Positions 31,720 to 42,484 of a stretch of DNA of 64,000 nucleotides are shown piece by piece; within the stretch, counting starts at the first letter, position 1, and every line of letters starts with the position of its first letter. Both the position numbers and the translations under genes were made by a program. The DNA is from Perkinsus olseni. Lineage: Eukaryota; Perkinsozoa; Perkinsida; Perkinsidae. The notes beneath the pieces were generated by a model. That model made no database searches. It had not been told where the DNA came from and saw nothing but the letters and a program-made list of their open reading frames with translations. The stretch spans positions 1 through 64,000 of the forward strand of contig JABANP010000032.1 in the NCBI GenBank assembly GCA_013115135.1. The letters are read 5' to 3'.

Positions 31720-34130
31720 TCATGCTGCCTGAACCATCACCATATCCACCTCGAGATTCAAAGTCAACCCACTGGCGCTGATCCCGCTCCATGTCGTCCT
31801 TCCACAGCTTTGGCGGCCCGTAGGTGTCGGCACCCTCGAGGAGTCCGCGCCAGATTCGGCCTGACAGAAGCGCAAACGATAAGTCTCAACAAGCGAGAGT
31901 TCTCGCCAAAGTGGGTCCTATCCCACCTGTGAACCGAACGACATGGCCTGAGATGCGTAAGTTCGTCGGTCGGGTAGTGTGACGAACTGATCCTGGGGGC
32001 TCGTCGGTTGTTCCGCTCCCACCTTTTCAAGATACCTGGCAGGCACTTGATGATCAGCGGACTGCTAACGGCAGTGCTCGAGAGGCTTACTGCTTCGGAT
32101 CTGTAATCTCCGTTATCATGACGAACTCTCCTTCAGATGCATCATCGGAGGCGTCCTGAACACAGTGGGAGGCTTCTCACCGGAGCAGATTCGAACAATG
32201 CTTGCCAACGGTGGTGGAGTAATGCGCACCCAAACACGTTACCCCGCGTACCCCAAGAGAGTTGTCCTCCTGAAACACCTCAGCCCCGCTGACTATATCC
32301 TGCACGTTTTCCGCGAGTGAGACGTTGGGGACAAGGAGGGGGCTGTCGGTGCGCGTCTTCCTCTCCGTGCGGATCGACTGAGAGATAGTCGCTAACTTGA
32401 CTAATAGCTGCCTCAAAAGCTCACCATTCGCTTGGACTGTGACTGCTCTTGAGAACGCTCAGAACGGTCAACGCTTGGAGTTGTCCGGACGGCGTTCCGC
32501 TCACTTCCACTTTCCTTGGTAGGCTGAGAAATCTGCCAAATTCAGTGAAAGCATGAAAGGCGTACGATAACTATACCGGAAACTCGTACCTTCGCGGGAG
32601 CCGGCCTAACTGCTCCAATGCTCTTGGCGGAGGAAGACGAGGGTGAGTCTTTTCGCCCGAAAGTTGGGGTATCGTCCTCATTCTGGTGTATCTACCCGGT
32701 CGTGCGATCAGAAGCCTCAATGCCGGATGGGAACATACGACGTAGGGATGTTTATAGAACAGCTCGGCTTCCATTCTCCGCTCTGGGTCCTTCACCAACA
32801 CCCGTTTGAGCAGGTCGAGGCAGGACGTTGAGCACACACTCCCATACGTGATGGCCGGGCCACTCTCGATGCGTTTGAGCAATTCGATGGTACTCTGAGC
32901 CCCGGGGTACGGAGGATACCCATGGAGCATCTCGTACAGAATGCAGGCAATGGACCACAGGTCCGCTCGATAGTCGTACCTGAAGGGCGGGTTAGGCGAT
33001 CCCAGCTTACACAATATCGATAGGCCCTGTGGCGCAACGGTAGCGCATCTGACTCCAGATCAGAAGGTTGTCCGTTCGAATCGGGCCGGGGTCATTTTTC
33101 TGCTCGGAAATGCGCGCTATTGTGACAACGGGTTGTTGTCCACAAGTGAGGGGTCAAACGCATTGTTTCATAGAAATCCCCCCGAATAGCACACCATTTC
33201 CGTGAGAGATCCCGCATGCGCCGAAAATCTATCACCGTTCATGTCTCAATATTTCCGGTGCCATGTACATGGGGCTGCCGCACACAGTTGCTGCCATGTC
33301 AGTGGGCTGCAACGATCTGAGGACATCCAAACTCGAATTTCTCCAGGAACACAGACCGAACCTAGCGAAGCCGAAGTCAGCTAGTTTCAAAATGTACATC
33401 TCGTCGCTTATCGCACTCGGACCAGACGATATCGAGCTGGCTGGCGAGTCTGAAGAAGGAGTAACCAAACGTCACTCTCAGCTCTTGGTGGGTTTCTCGT
33501 TGCAGCAATGGCATGGCCCAGCTCACTTTCGGCCGAGGAAAGGTAGCTAAACGAAAGCAGAACATTCTGTGGTTTGATGTCTCTGTGTATCAGTGGTGAT
33601 GGCTGCAGATGAAGTGACGATAACCCAGCGCAGATTTGGGCGAAGAACCGACGGGTGAGTGATGGCCTGTGTGAGGGAAAACAGTAGTACACCTTTGCAG
33701 AAAAGCAGCAGATCGTACTCCAGCTTGCCTCCTCTAGCCTGCATGAACTGGGCCAGATCCCCACCCTCACAGTACTCGAGCACCAAATAGAAATGTCCCT
33801 GGGATTTACGTAGGTCTATAAAACGTACGATGTTTTCATGTCGCAGCTTCCTCAACGCGCTGACCTGAAGTGAAACCCTAGCCCACCCACCAATAGATCG
33901 TCTCTGAGCCTACCTCCTGCCTCAGCTGGCTAGTCTCCTGTACTGTGCCCCTGTTGATCACCTTCACTGCCACTAGCTTATCAGGATGAGATATCATATG
34001 GCCCCGCCACACCTATTAGGAAATACATCCGAACCCTCGTCGTAGAGTCGCTTCCACCTGGGCATAGCTCCCTCTGCCAATCCTCTGGTCCAGGATATAG
34101 CCACCCACTTGCTTCTTTCCCGCAACGGCA
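31720..34130 (-). CDS. ULK/ATG1-type serine/threonine kinase
   Basis: Probable autophagy-initiating kinase. The N-terminal kinase domain, read through introns, has the Gly loop '[13 protein letters not shown]', the ATP lysine in 'LVAVKVIN', '[12 protein letters not shown]', '[17 protein letters not shown]', catalytic loop '[13 protein letters not shown]', '[11 protein letters not shown]', activation segment '[17 protein letters not shown]' and '[18 protein letters not shown]', ending '[17 protein letters not shown]'. The GGDLAxF and ADFGFAR...[10 protein letters not shown] signature is characteristic of ULK/ATG1. A Ser-rich linker ('[15 protein letters not shown]') and C-terminal exons ('[13 protein letters not shown]', '[17 protein letters not shown]') follow. 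Introns include 33667-33718 (52 nt) and 32980-33235 (256 nt), the latter holding tRNA-Trp on the other strand. The first exon and exact stop are uncertain; the protein may extend to about 31.3 kb. Confidence 0.82.
33023..33094 (+). tRNA. tRNA-Trp (CCA), inside a kinase intron
   Basis: 72-nt tRNA. Acceptor GGCCCTG pairs with CGGGGTC (two G:U pairs), discriminator A. The D arm is 'GGCGCAACGGTAGCGC', the anticodon arm 'TCTGACTCCAGATCAGA' with loop CTCCAGA giving CCA, and the T arm 'GTCCGTTCGAATCGGGC' is intact. No intron, no encoded CCA tail, and a T5 stop directly after. It lies wholly within the 256-nt intron 32980-33235 of the ULK-type kinase, antisense to it. Confidence 0.96.
33095..33099 (+). 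terminator. Pol III terminator of tRNA-Trp
   Basis: Five consecutive T directly after the tRNA 3' end, the normal RNA polymerase III stop signal. Confidence 0.85.
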
Positions 34131-34522
34131 CTGCTGCTGCTCCGAGACGGGGAGCCTATGGCACATACTGAGGCCAATCACTCAGCAGAAGGGACATACA
34201 TTACCAACAGCACTGTGATGAGCCCCTCCCCCTTCTGCATGAAACTCATCGTCATCCGTCTTCACCGTTTCGGTGCGAACCAGCGCAGGCGGTCGGGCAG
34301 CATGTCCTTTGCGACCTCGCCCCATCACAAGAACTTCCACTGCAGTACAGACCCCTCCTCCCTCCGGCACCAAACATTAACGTCAACAGTAAGACAATGG
34401 GCTCAGGGAAGCAACAGTGGGGGTGATCGTAAATGGTACTTCTTCTCTATCAATAGTCACTTTCGCCAGACTCGGACTCCCTGAAAAAATCGACAAGTGC
34501 CGGTGACCAGAGCAAGGCTTCC

Positions 34523-35224
34523 CTACGAGAGAGAGTCTTCATCCAGCCTTCGTCTCTTGGAGGACCGTTCATCTCTTTCACGTTGATTGAGCTCTTCACA
34601 CTGATCAACCCAATGGGCGTACACGTCGACTGGCTCGTGCAAATCTGATGCAGTAAGGCTCCTTATGACCGTCTATCTCTCCCCAACACACGTTCAGGTT
34701 CGATCGAGTGCCAATCGCGGAGCACGTACTCCACCTCCCCAGTTGCAAATTTCCCCACGACAGCGTTAGCACTTTTATTGAATAAAGCCGGAGTCCCGCT
34801 ACGACTGTCCGATCCGATAGGCCCTCCAAGAGCTTCCTTATTACATTGTATCCGCATCTGGTAATCAACATGACACATCCTACACCGCAGAGTTCCTATC
34901 TTCTTCTGGCGATCCATCTTAACTTCAATCGACCTGCGGGATGATACTATCCCAGAGTGATCCGCCACATCGAGTTTCGACGAGACGCTAGACGAGGCGA
35001 GGCTTATGCTCGCGATGACGCCTTTCGACGCCACTCGAAGAAATTCTGAATCACCGATGACTCGACTGAAGCTGCTGTAGTCACCTTTTACCGCGGAGAC
35101 GAGCGTCGAATACGACAAACCCTGTGAATTGAGGTGCATGAAGATATCGGTAGTACTTCTCACTATTGCAGAATGGACAATCGAAAGTAGTGTCCAACTT
35201 TGGCTTCGGCCTCGCTGCCTTCAT
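34523..35224 (-). CDS. ELF1: Transcription elongation factor ELF1 (ELOF1)
   Basis: Small zinc-ribbon protein that travels with RNA polymerase II. Exon 1 begins MKAARPKPKLDTTFDCPFCN at ATG 35222-35224, just after a possible acceptor, and carries the first CxxC. A long intron (roughly 34941-35157) leads to 'SIEVKMDRQKKIGTLRCRMC', holding the second CxxC. The last exon has 'LHEPVDVYAHWVDQCEELNQ', the family's signature PVDVYxxWxDxCE, then a charged tail and a TAG at 34523. The basic N-terminus is normal for the family. The two pairs of cysteines and the W/D/C signature make the identification firm. A further short 5' exon is possible. Confidence 0.85.
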
Positions 35225-36281
35225 CGCCTTTCTGAAATCACAAACACCATTTCACCACACCGGCGGCAGCCCACTCGAGAGCATGACAATAGCAGAGAAT
35301 ATACTGATACTCCCCTCAAGTCTTCGAAACCTCGGTAATCACCTTCCCAAGGGGGCATCTAATTTTCACCTATTGTTCGAAAAGCATCTACTGAGCTCCA
35401 AAGATGGTTCTATACTCTCCAAGTTCAACCTCAAGTGCGCTTCGTTTGAAAGTCGGGAGAGTTCCAATGAACACCTCCAATCATCCCACGACGCCTTTTC
35501 GTGCTCTCACGCAGTAAAGAGGTAATATTTCCGCGGGCATAGAAGAACAACTCGCGCAGTAACAGCATCATAGGCGTTCACATGAGCACTTCCACAAAGC
35601 CGAAAAGGCGGAAATGCGACAGACTCGAGAGGACGGAGAGTATGCGGTGCTTCTTCAAGGCCCAGCAGTACTACCCTTTCCGTCTGCCCATCTTCAGATA
35701 GCAATGAGGTGAAGGGAAGCAGCAAAGACAAGAAAGGCAAATCCTAACGCTTCATCCATCAGGCAGCCCTCCCAGACTATTCGTAATTATTCCACCTTCC
35801 ATCATCCCATTTACCATCAGGGTCTATCATCAACGCCACGCCCTCCACCACTAGGCCAACACAACAACTGTCTCCTTCCCTCGATCCAAGTGGGCTCAGC
35901 GTCATGCATCATCAAAAGCAGGAGCAGTAGCAGCAGTTCGTGAACGATCCTAATTGTCGAATCGTGAAGACGGAGTACGGAATATTACACGAGGGCTTAA
36001 TCGTTCGTCCATCACGGGACAGGCCGATGACCAGTGTTAGACGACAGAGAGAGGCTTGACATAGGAACTGCCTCTCACCAGATGACAAAAATAATATACG
36101 GATAAGCAGCCAAGCGAATTATAGGCAATCGAGAAGAAGAATCATCACATGCAATCTGAGAGCATTCAAAAGACCTTGGCGACGGTCAGTCGGACAAGGG
36201 CGTCCAGTTAGTTGGCGTATTGCGATACGGCGAGGTGCCGTCCTGAAAGAAGGGCCGCTGGGTGGAATAATTAGAGTTCGT
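35225..36281. other. Intergenic between ELF1 and the next minus-strand gene
   Basis: About 1 kb. It contains the ELF1 promoter and the 3' region of the upstream gene. Short open frames exist on both strands but none shows family motifs or splice support. Confidence 0.4.
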
Positions 36282-39170
36282 TTAGGTTACTATAGCAGCA
36301 TTGCTGTCCCTCTCCATATCGAAGACCTCGAAGCTGAGAGAGCCCTCGGTGCCGCTAGAAGAGGACCCTATCTCGCTCGGGGACTGGACCGTGAGGGCGC
36401 GGCGGTTTTCAGAACGATATTTTCGATCGATAACTAGGTGAACCTACGAGACCAGTAGTGAAGATACTCGGCAGACCAGACAGAAGCACTCACATCGTAG
36501 AGGTCGTTGCCGTATTGGAACCAAGCGGCATGCAAGAGCTCTGATGGTACCATCAGCACAACCCCCATACGGTCTGAAAAAGGCCGATCCCGGAGCTGCG
36601 GCAGGCAGTTGCAGACCAACCTGCATTAACAGCACAATCGGCTGTGAACATCTGGCCAGAATCCCACTGGCTGGTGAACACTACCGAGTATACGTGGCCC
36701 TCCGGTAGGTAGGAGGTGCCGAGGCGCAACTGAGAAATAACAATAGATAATTACTGATGATAGGCATGTTCGTCCATTATATGCATTATACTAACACTTA
36801 TTAATCATCTTAAAATCTCATAACCGATATACCATCTTTTCACCAAATGAGGTTGTAATAACGTCTATGGAGACGATACTAATGTATAAATCTCGATACA
36901 ACACAACGATGGGGACAGCGAGCCATTACCTCCACAGGGCCGGTCCCTGCGACCCGTCTCGGGTAAAGGGACTTGAGTCGGATAGGGTCCCCCTCCCCTT
37001 GCCGTGGTACAAAGACTCCCATCTCGCAAGCCGGCGTCATAGGAACCGTGCCTGACCATACCGTGACTATCATACAGCAATACCTTGACATGGTTCTTAC
37101 AAAGCAGTAGTGCTGGTAGCGGGGCAGGGTGGTCCAGGGCGGAGGCCAGCATCCTTACGTCACAACGCTCACCTGCCAACTACAATCACACAGGGCACGC
37201 CCGAAGACTGTGTAGTACGTGTGACTTTCTCTCCATCATGGCAGAGCCATTGGAGCCTCTGAATCGGGCAAGAGGAAAAGTGCTGACAGAATCTATCCAA
37301 AGTAAACAGAACTGACTCAGGGCCTGACGAGGGAAGGAAATATCGCCGTCGAACTGAGTGCGATGACGACCTACTCCCGCCGGCCTGTGCCAAAGGTAAG
37401 TCGAACCGAGACTGCTCCTCCCCAGAAACTCCATTGTGGATACGAACCTGACCCAGCAGCTACAATGACAGGAGTTCCAAGAACCCGGCATTACCTGCAA
37501 ATGCATGTTGTTGATGGCAGCACTGGAGGCAGCAAGGTTGGCTCTATCGTACACCCGCGGGGACATCGCCGCCGCCAGTGAGGAGTTGGAGCATGAACGA
37601 GCCAATGAGGCACAGGAAGAGAGGCAGGGGCTGCCGAGGGGGCCATTCACGGCTAGGGTTCCAAGAGACGAGGCCGCTATACTGGGTGACGCTGCCATCA
37701 TACTCAGATTCACCTGAAGACAGCCATACTGAGGCGTCTCAGAGGACTGCCTCTGCTCCCCACCAGTCGCATTCGTTGGTCATCGAGCATGTCTGGACGC
37801 ATAGTCGAGAGCATCAACGCGCTTGGAGCGATTGCCTTGCTACGCTCCGTCGCCAACTCGGATGGCGGAGAGCTCCACAAGACCGATCCTCCTTTGGCGT
37901 CGGTGGAGTCCAATCTCACGTAGCAGCCATCCTGCAGTCAACGCCACCTCTCGACTCTCATAACCGCGGTATTAGCCCCCACCTTTAGTGCATCCTCGTC
38001 GTCCTCCTCGTCGATGGAAAGGCCCCCCAGAGGAACATAATTCCGACTCATCGAGAGCATGGTTCGCTGCAGAGAGTGAGTGGTGGGCTCCGAGGAAGAG
38101 ACTGCTGCCTCCTGACCCGCCTCCCGGATCTAGAACCTGTCAAGGAGCCTCACAAACGGCTTGCCGCTGCCGAATTTACCTCGACACTCTTCACTCGCTC
38201 TCTCTCTACTGGCCGCTTTTTAGGCCCTTCAACAGAAACCCTCACCGGAGGGGGTCGTGGCGGCGCTGCAGCACGGAACAATACAAACGAATGCACACTG
38301 GCAGTGATGTATCACCCTTGGAGGCCTCGACCCGAAGGCGGCCAGACTTGCTCTGAGGAAGCGGCCGGCGTGAACATTTGAGAGCTCCGAGACAACCAAC
38401 CTCAGTCTTCCCTGCCGAGGACGACTTCTGCGGCGAATCGAAAGCGATGCATTCTCGCACTGCCGCTGCCGCCGACCCATTGACTGGAGCCGTGCTATGC
38501 ACACTCTCCACGACATCCACCTGAAAAAAGATACGAAATAAGATGCTCCGAATGCCACAATCGTGAATAACTCACCGCTGGCATTGCCTCCCCAGCCACA
38601 TCCTCCTGAGCTTCACAAGGACCCAGCTTCTCTCTTACCACTTGAGGATCTTCCCCGAGAGTCACGAGGACCGCTGCGAGATGGGCCCGCAGGCTATCGG
38701 CAGCATCAATGCTCGAATCTGAGCAACCACAACGATAAAGCGAATTACAACCATTCGCACTTACCCAGATCGAGAACTTCCTGTTGTTCCATATTTTCGT
38801 CGTTGATGCCACGACAGCCGATATTCTCTTGTTGACGACTTAAAGCTTCCATGAGGAAGTCCTGAAGTAAATGATCCTGACCCTTTCAGGCAAGGACGCA
38901 GCGCCAACTTGCCTTAGCGAAGTGCAGATAATGCACCTTTTTACCGTTGCTCTTGGCAACACTCGCGAGTTGAGCCAATTGTATACCATAATCGACGAGC
39001 TCGTCATCGGAGAGCTCCTTCTTAACAATCAGTTGTGGATCAATTTCGCCCACTTTCAACTGGTATCCTGACCGGACCTCTTCGTCAAGTCGGCGTTGTT
39101 CTTTACGACCAACACCACAGCGACCGCAGCGGAAGGGCGGCAAGAAGCGTCGAAGAGCTCCTCTAGGTTT
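36282..39170 (-). CDS. Unidentified multi-exon protein with a GC-AG intron
   Basis: Function not recognised. Coding-like exons in order: 'VGEIDPQLIVKKELSDDELV' to 'VAKSNGKKVHYLHFAK'; then 'DFLMEALSRQQENIGCRGIN', continuing after a 46-nt intron into 'SSIDAADSLRAHLAAVLVTL' and 'EDVAGEAMPA'; 'VRECIAFDSPQKSSSAGKTE'; Ala/Ser-rich stretches near 37.5-37.7 kb; 'CEMGVFVPRQGEGDPIRLKS'; 'GHVYSVVFTSQWDSGQMFTA'; 'VVLMVPSELLHAAWFQYGND'; and the C-terminus 'SLSFEVFDMERDSNAAIVT' before a TAA at 36282-36284. The intron 38862-38912 (51 nt) begins GCAAGT and ends CAG. Treating all this as one gene is an inference; it could be two. Confidence 0.5.
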
Positions 39171-39302
39171 ACACAGAAACCTAGTTAAACATCGGTAGCC
39201 GGACTGATAGTCGTGGATTGTGCACGGAAAATACCACGAACAACAATAAAGCGGAGCGAGATGACGGGACAAGATAAAAATCCAACTGAAAAGGCAAACG
39301 GT

Positions 39303-39319
39303 AATTTCGTGGCGCGCGA
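39303..39319. repeat. AATTTCGTGGCGCGCGA motif, isolated copy
   Basis: Same 17-bp sequence that recurs in the cullin introns at 62-63.5 kb. Read on the minus strand it lies inside a possible 45-nt intron running from GTGGAG to TTTTCAG, upstream of the exons of the preceding gene. This is the only copy I found outside the cullin. Confidence 0.7.
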
Positions 39320-39394
39320 CGATACTCCACCAGATCGCGTTTAACAACACAAGCGCCAGGAGAGAGTTAGTGTAATAATGGCAATATCGTTAGG

Positions 39395-40412
39395 TTACTC
39401 CTTATCCTCAGCGGGACGAGACTTGGACTTGGTCGGGCTGCCAGAGCCAGATCTCGACCTGGACCCGCTGGACGAACGGGATCTCGAGCGACTGAAGGAC
39501 AGCGATTATTCGACAGAACAATTGCCGAGCACCCAAGCTCACTATCTGTCGTAGCGAGAGCGCCCCTTCTCACGGCGACTGTCTGACCGGCTCCGAGAAC
39601 GACGATCGCGAGATCGGCCTGAAAAGAAGGATACAGCGCTACTATGGCGAGATCCGACGCTCACTTCGCGATCTCCTAGGCGGACCTCGCTCCCACATGC
39701 TGCGACCTCTTCCACCGCGCTCGTTACGGGAGACTGATATCTCTACACGCATCCTGAAGGAATAGAGAATACGCACGAGGCGGATGATGCCCAGCCAAGC
39801 CCTCACCTCTTCCCTTGGAAGTCGCGCCCGTCCTCACTGTCAACGGCATCCTTCGCATCACGCGAGTCGCAAAACGTCTACAAATACTCACTCGATACGA
39901 CGTCGTAGCGGCCTCCGACACGAAAGGTGCGTGTAGTCGTCGCGAAGACGCTGCACCTCCTCGTTACACTTCCATAACAAGGCCCTTGTTATTTTCATGA
40001 TGGTGACGACGAGTTGAAGGAAGAGATGGGAGAGGGAGGTGGAATTGACGCGAAGAGTCGAAGCCGCCGCCGCCGACGGTCGGACGATCGTAGCAGAGTC
40101 GGACGGTGATGGAAGTTATGGCGTTGACGGCCCTATCCACCGAACCAACGTCACAGGAAAGCTCTTACAACCGTACGAGCAGCCATTCATACGAGTGAAG
40201 TGATGACCCTTTGCTTACAATGAATGCAAATCCCGGCGGGTTCCTAGCAACCCAAGTCTGCTCGATTCGGCCGTAACGCTCGAAAATACGCTCAAGATCA
40301 CCAGGTCGGACACCTGCCAAGGGAACCACCAATACCAACTTTCCGCATCCTCACTCATCCCCTCACCAGGATCCAGGTTGCCAATGAAGACCTTGCGCCC
40401 TTCTGAAGCCAT
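39395..40412 (-). CDS. SR-type splicing factor, RRM plus RS tail (copy 1)
   Basis: RNA-binding protein of the SR family, nuclear, expected to act in splice-site choice. The start MASEGRKVFIGNLDPG at 40412 contains RNP2 (VFIGNL). After a 50-nt class intron comes 'VRPGDLERIFERYGRIEQTW', then '[11 protein letters not shown]' (RNP1). Further exons reach an Arg/Ser-rich C-terminus with 'SRSGSGSPTKSKSRPAEDKE' before a TAA at 39395. The single RRM with a 'RNPPGFAFV' RNP1 resembles the SRSF3/SRSF7 class. It is the downstream partner of a tandem pair with 40527-41506, which shares exon layout and RRM sequence. Confidence 0.8.
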
Positions 40413-40526
40413 GACGATCTCTATCAACTACATGACAAACGTATCGCCAAGTCCCCTCACAGCACAACAACAGTGGATTGGTAGTAATAATAAAAAGTAC
40501 CAATGATTAGGGTACTGTCATCGTAC

Positions 40527-41506
40527 TCAACGTCTATCGAAATTCTTATCCCTTGAACCGGAGCGGGATCTTGTCCTCTGTCTACGGCGATCTCTACTGG
40601 TACCTTACGAGACAGAAAACGGATCCTCATCTCAATGCCAATCGCAAGCCACCTACTTCTACTGCGATCACGACCGCCGTAACCACCGCCGTACCCAGCA
40701 TCTCGGCCGCCACCGTATCCACCATCATAGCCCCCATAGCCGCCACCGTAGTCACCGCCTTTACCACCACGATACCAACTGCTGAACCCCTTGCCCTTTC
40801 CCTTGCCTTTACCAGACTTGCGTCTAGCGATCTCGACTCGAATGCTAGAAAGAACGATACAGAAATCTGCCATCCTCGGGCGGAAGTAGGCTTACCTTCG
40901 TCCATTGAAATCCTTGCCGTCTTCTCCTCTGCAGGCATCGTCAGCGTCTCGAGCGTCCTCAAACGTCTACAGCGAGGAGGATGACAAAGTAGCAGGGAGC
41001 AGCGGACGATGAAGATTTGATGATGATCGTGAAGCAGCAGGTCGGCTGTGGCTATTTCTCTGTCGTATGATGATGCAGATAGGCGACGATTCAGTGGTGG
41101 TAATGTAGCGGAGAATGATGCTGTAGCTCTAGCAGCTCGTAACAGGACCAGACGAGCAGGAGGCTAACCCTCTCAGTCACTCAGCCCTGTAAACAAGGAA
41201 ATCAGAACAACAACAACATCGACCACAGCTACGTCAAATGATACCCCGGCAACCATCGGCCTCGCTACTTACAACGAAAGCGAATCCCGGAGGATTCCGA
41301 GCCACCCAGACGGACTCTAGTCCGCCATATCGCTTGAACACCTTCTCGAGCTCCTCCTCTCGAGTGCCTGTAAAACAAAGTGATGGGTCGTAAAGTTAGT
41401 CACTGACGCCCACGACCGCAGGACTCCAGCTAATCGAGAGACGCAACCACCCCTAGGGAGCACCTTCCTCAAGATTCCCGACGTAGACTTTCCTTTCACC
41501 GGACAT
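40527..41506 (-). CDS. SR-type splicing factor with Gly-rich and RS tail (copy 2)
   Basis: Paralogue of 39395-40412. The start [14 protein letters not shown] at 41506 (RNP2) is followed, after an intron of about 80-90 nt, by '[20 protein letters not shown]' and '[11 protein letters not shown]' (RNP1). The RRM ends near 'EDGKDFNG', then '[18 protein letters not shown]', a Gly/Tyr-rich stretch ([18 protein letters not shown]) and a short RS tail ('[15 protein letters not shown]') before a TGA at 40527. The Gly-rich insert is absent in copy 1. Same orientation, about 100 bp apart, so a recent tandem duplication is likely. Confidence 0.82.
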
Positions 41507-42484
41507 GATGTAGGGGGAGGGAGAGAGTGAAGTTGGTGAACGCAATGCACGTGAAACCGAAAATCAGCGCGCGCCATTTTGATCGATTCATCCAAGTGCC
41601 TCTCTGGAGAGTATACTGCACACAGATGACCATTGTAAGAAGCACAGGATCATACTTTGCACATGTTTGATCGTCCTGCGTGATAACTACTGTTTGAAGG
41701 TCACCGGCTAACTACTGAGCTGACTCAGAAAAGTATGAGGGTAGAGAGATGTGAGAGCAGGCTACGACCCTGCAAACAGAATCGACCGTCTTTACAGATT
41801 GATGGAGTCCCAAGTGATAGGTATAACTCGTGTAACGGACTACAAGGCTGGCGGTGTTGTTACCCTGAATGTGCAATACCAATAATTCAATCCTTCTGCC
41901 GTCCCTCATCCCTTCTAGTTCCATTCAAACAAGCCCGGGAAAGTGTTGTCGATGGGAGGACCTCACCATGTCAATCATTGACCAACCCTCTCCGGCGTGG
42001 CGAAGGGCGCCGAGGTTCCGCCCACTTAGAGATCTTCTGTGAAGGGCAAAGTCACTCTAAGTTGCTCGACTATGATTCACGGACGTCTTGGCGACATGTA
42101 CCCTCCATACGCCATAGAACTTTCACACACACACTCAACGCTGGAGCACGTGAGCTCGCGTGCATGCTAGCCATAGAGACGTAATGATCATGTCCCTCTC
42201 AGCATCGCTCCGCTAGTTTTCCGAGATTCTTTGTCACCTTTCGAAATCGGAGTGAAAACTCCGTTCGCACAGGGACAAGCACACAATGGGACCTCCTTCG
42301 TAGCAGCACGTAACTTCCTTTCTCTCATCAGTAGGTTTTATGTTAACAGCGGTCCTCCGTCCACTGTCCAGTCCCACCTTTTTTCGACCATCGCTTATCA
42401 GACCTTTCGCAAGATTCATGAGGTAGGTCACGGGCCACTCTATCGTTCACCTATGCCGGCATCCATCCTTTCATGACTACTAGA
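41507..42484. other. Divergent promoter region, SR gene 2 and M3 peptidase
   Basis: No gene supported. A GC-rich 'cagcgcgcgccat' element lies 60-75 bp upstream of the SR gene start. First exons of the peptidase may be hidden near the right end. Confidence 0.4.

Noticed and set aside
32160..32320. Plus-strand frame '[20 protein letters not shown]' opposite the kinase tail
   Set aside because: The minus strand here has consistent splice sites linking kinase C-terminal exons. The plus-strand frame has no partners.
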